Shown: in pieces, positions 63,788-64,000 of the stretch
Position numbering within the stretch: position 1 is the stretch's first letter
How the letters are laid out: each line of letters begins with the position of its first letter
DNA from: Megachile rotundata
Lineage: Eukaryota > Arthropoda > Insecta > Hymenoptera > Megachilidae
DNA length: 64,000 nucleotides
Direction of reading: 5' to 3'
Assembly (NCBI RefSeq): GCF_050947335.1
Contig: NW_027473318.1
Coordinates: 1,116,001-1,180,000, forward strand
Notes under the pieces: model-generated
The model's database searches: none
Seen by the model: the letters and a program-made list of their open reading frames with translations, nothing else
Told to the model about the DNA's origin: nothing
Translations under genes and position numbers: made by a program

Positions 63788-64000
63788 ATACAATCACAAT
63801 CATACAATCACAGTCATACAATCACAATCATACAATCACAATCATACTATCATAATCATACAATCACAATCATACAATCACAATCATACAATCACAATCA
63901 TACAATCACAATCATACAATCACAATCATACAATCACAATCATACCATCACAATCATACAATCACAATCATACAATCACAATCATACAATCACAATCATA

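Larger units (their letters stand above)
1..64000. repeat. 14-bp satellite array, consensus acaatcacaatcat, filling the whole window
   Basis: Every part of the window reads as head-to-tail 14-bp units on the + strand. The unit is two copies of the hexamer acaatc plus a trailing AT. Consensus composition is 7 A, 4 C, 3 T and no G. Recurrent variants are substitutions: G at unit positions 1, 3, 7, 10 or 13, T at 7, 8 or 10, and T at positions 3 and 4 (the acttt unit). More diverged unit types recur in fixed clusters. No unit in the opposite orientation was seen, no unique DNA lies at either edge and there are no ambiguous bases. Satellite DNA of this extent is typical of eukaryotic heterochromatin. 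Whether it is centromeric, pericentromeric or subtelomeric cannot be told from the window. Confidence 0.97.
55401..64000. repeat. Satellite domain III: delta-type higher-order repeats
   Basis: The domain is built from caattatgcaatc landmarks, aaaatcac pairs, acgatcg units, cagactatcacactc segments and acattcaaaatcat units. The main landmark recurs at 57,460, 60,736 and 63,340, spaced 3,276 bp (234 units) and 2,604 bp (186 units). It contains no 13-bp unit, so the register is perfect throughout. The order matches delta blocks at 12.4-17.2 kb more closely than the adjacent domain II. A 16-unit pure consensus run lies at 55,978-56,201. The window ends inside this domain. Confidence 0.8.

Noticed and set aside
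1..64000. CRISPR array or other repeat-spacer system
   Set aside because: Repeats are contiguous 14-mers with no unique spacers, no repeat of CRISPR length separated by varied sequence, and no nearby cas-like gene.
1..64000. CENP-B box or telomeric repeat
   Set aside because: No TTCG...CGGG-type motif exists in an array nearly lacking G on the + strand, and no TTAGGG-, TTTAGGG- or TTAGG-like tandem repeats are present on either strand.
1..64000. Transposable element, tRNA, rRNA or other RNA gene within the array
   Set aside because: No stretch departs from the 14-bp lattice by more than 6 bp in length, so there is no room for an inserted element or a non-repeat gene.

Overview
The whole 64,000-base window is one uninterrupted tandem satellite array. 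I see no gene, RNA gene, transposon, CRISPR array or unique flanking sequence. The repeat unit is 14 bp, acaatcacaatcat on the + strand. It is about 29% G+C, half A, and has no G at all in its consensus form. The array runs off both ends of the window and every unit has the same orientation. Pure satellite on this scale points to eukaryotic heterochromatin (centromeric, pericentromeric or subtelomeric). Nothing here identifies the species or the chromosomal location, and I do not recognise the satellite family.

The 14-bp register is kept almost perfectly. Between two matching landmarks at 156 and 62,470 the distance equals 4,453 units minus 28 bp. I can assign all 28 bp: 21 copies of one 13-bp unit, one private 1-bp deletion near 29,322 and one 6-bp deletion at 25,704-25,711. 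Diversity between units is otherwise substitution only. Variant units occur in fixed orders and form higher-order repeats (HORs) at several nested scales.

Layout. Domain I (1 to about 44,575) is a mosaic of long blocks. Block alpha, about 1 kb, has ten copies and starts with an acgaac unit. Block gamma, about 2.5-5 kb, carries CCC-containing units and paired 13-bp units. Blocks beta and delta lie between them. Gamma copies largely alternate long and short, giving an approximate 15-17 kb super-period. Domain II (about 44,576-55,400) is a distinct HOR of about 3.1-3.3 kb, with a nested 266-bp HOR. One of its repeats is a 3.26-kb tandem duplication that spans the domain I/II boundary. Domain III (about 55,400-64,000) has a period of 2.6-3.3 kb and is built from delta-type blocks also found at 13-17 kb.

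Long open frames exist on the + strand (up to 747 codons) but they follow from the repeat. Three 14-bp units make 14 codons without a stop in every + frame, while the - strand hits TGA every 42 bases. I therefore annotate no CDS.

I found no encoded biological system. The interesting content is the architecture: strict length conservation, lineage-marking deletions, traceable unequal exchanges and near-identical blocks tens of kilobases apart. All positions and counts were read by eye. Block edges are good to a few units unless an exact anchor is stated.
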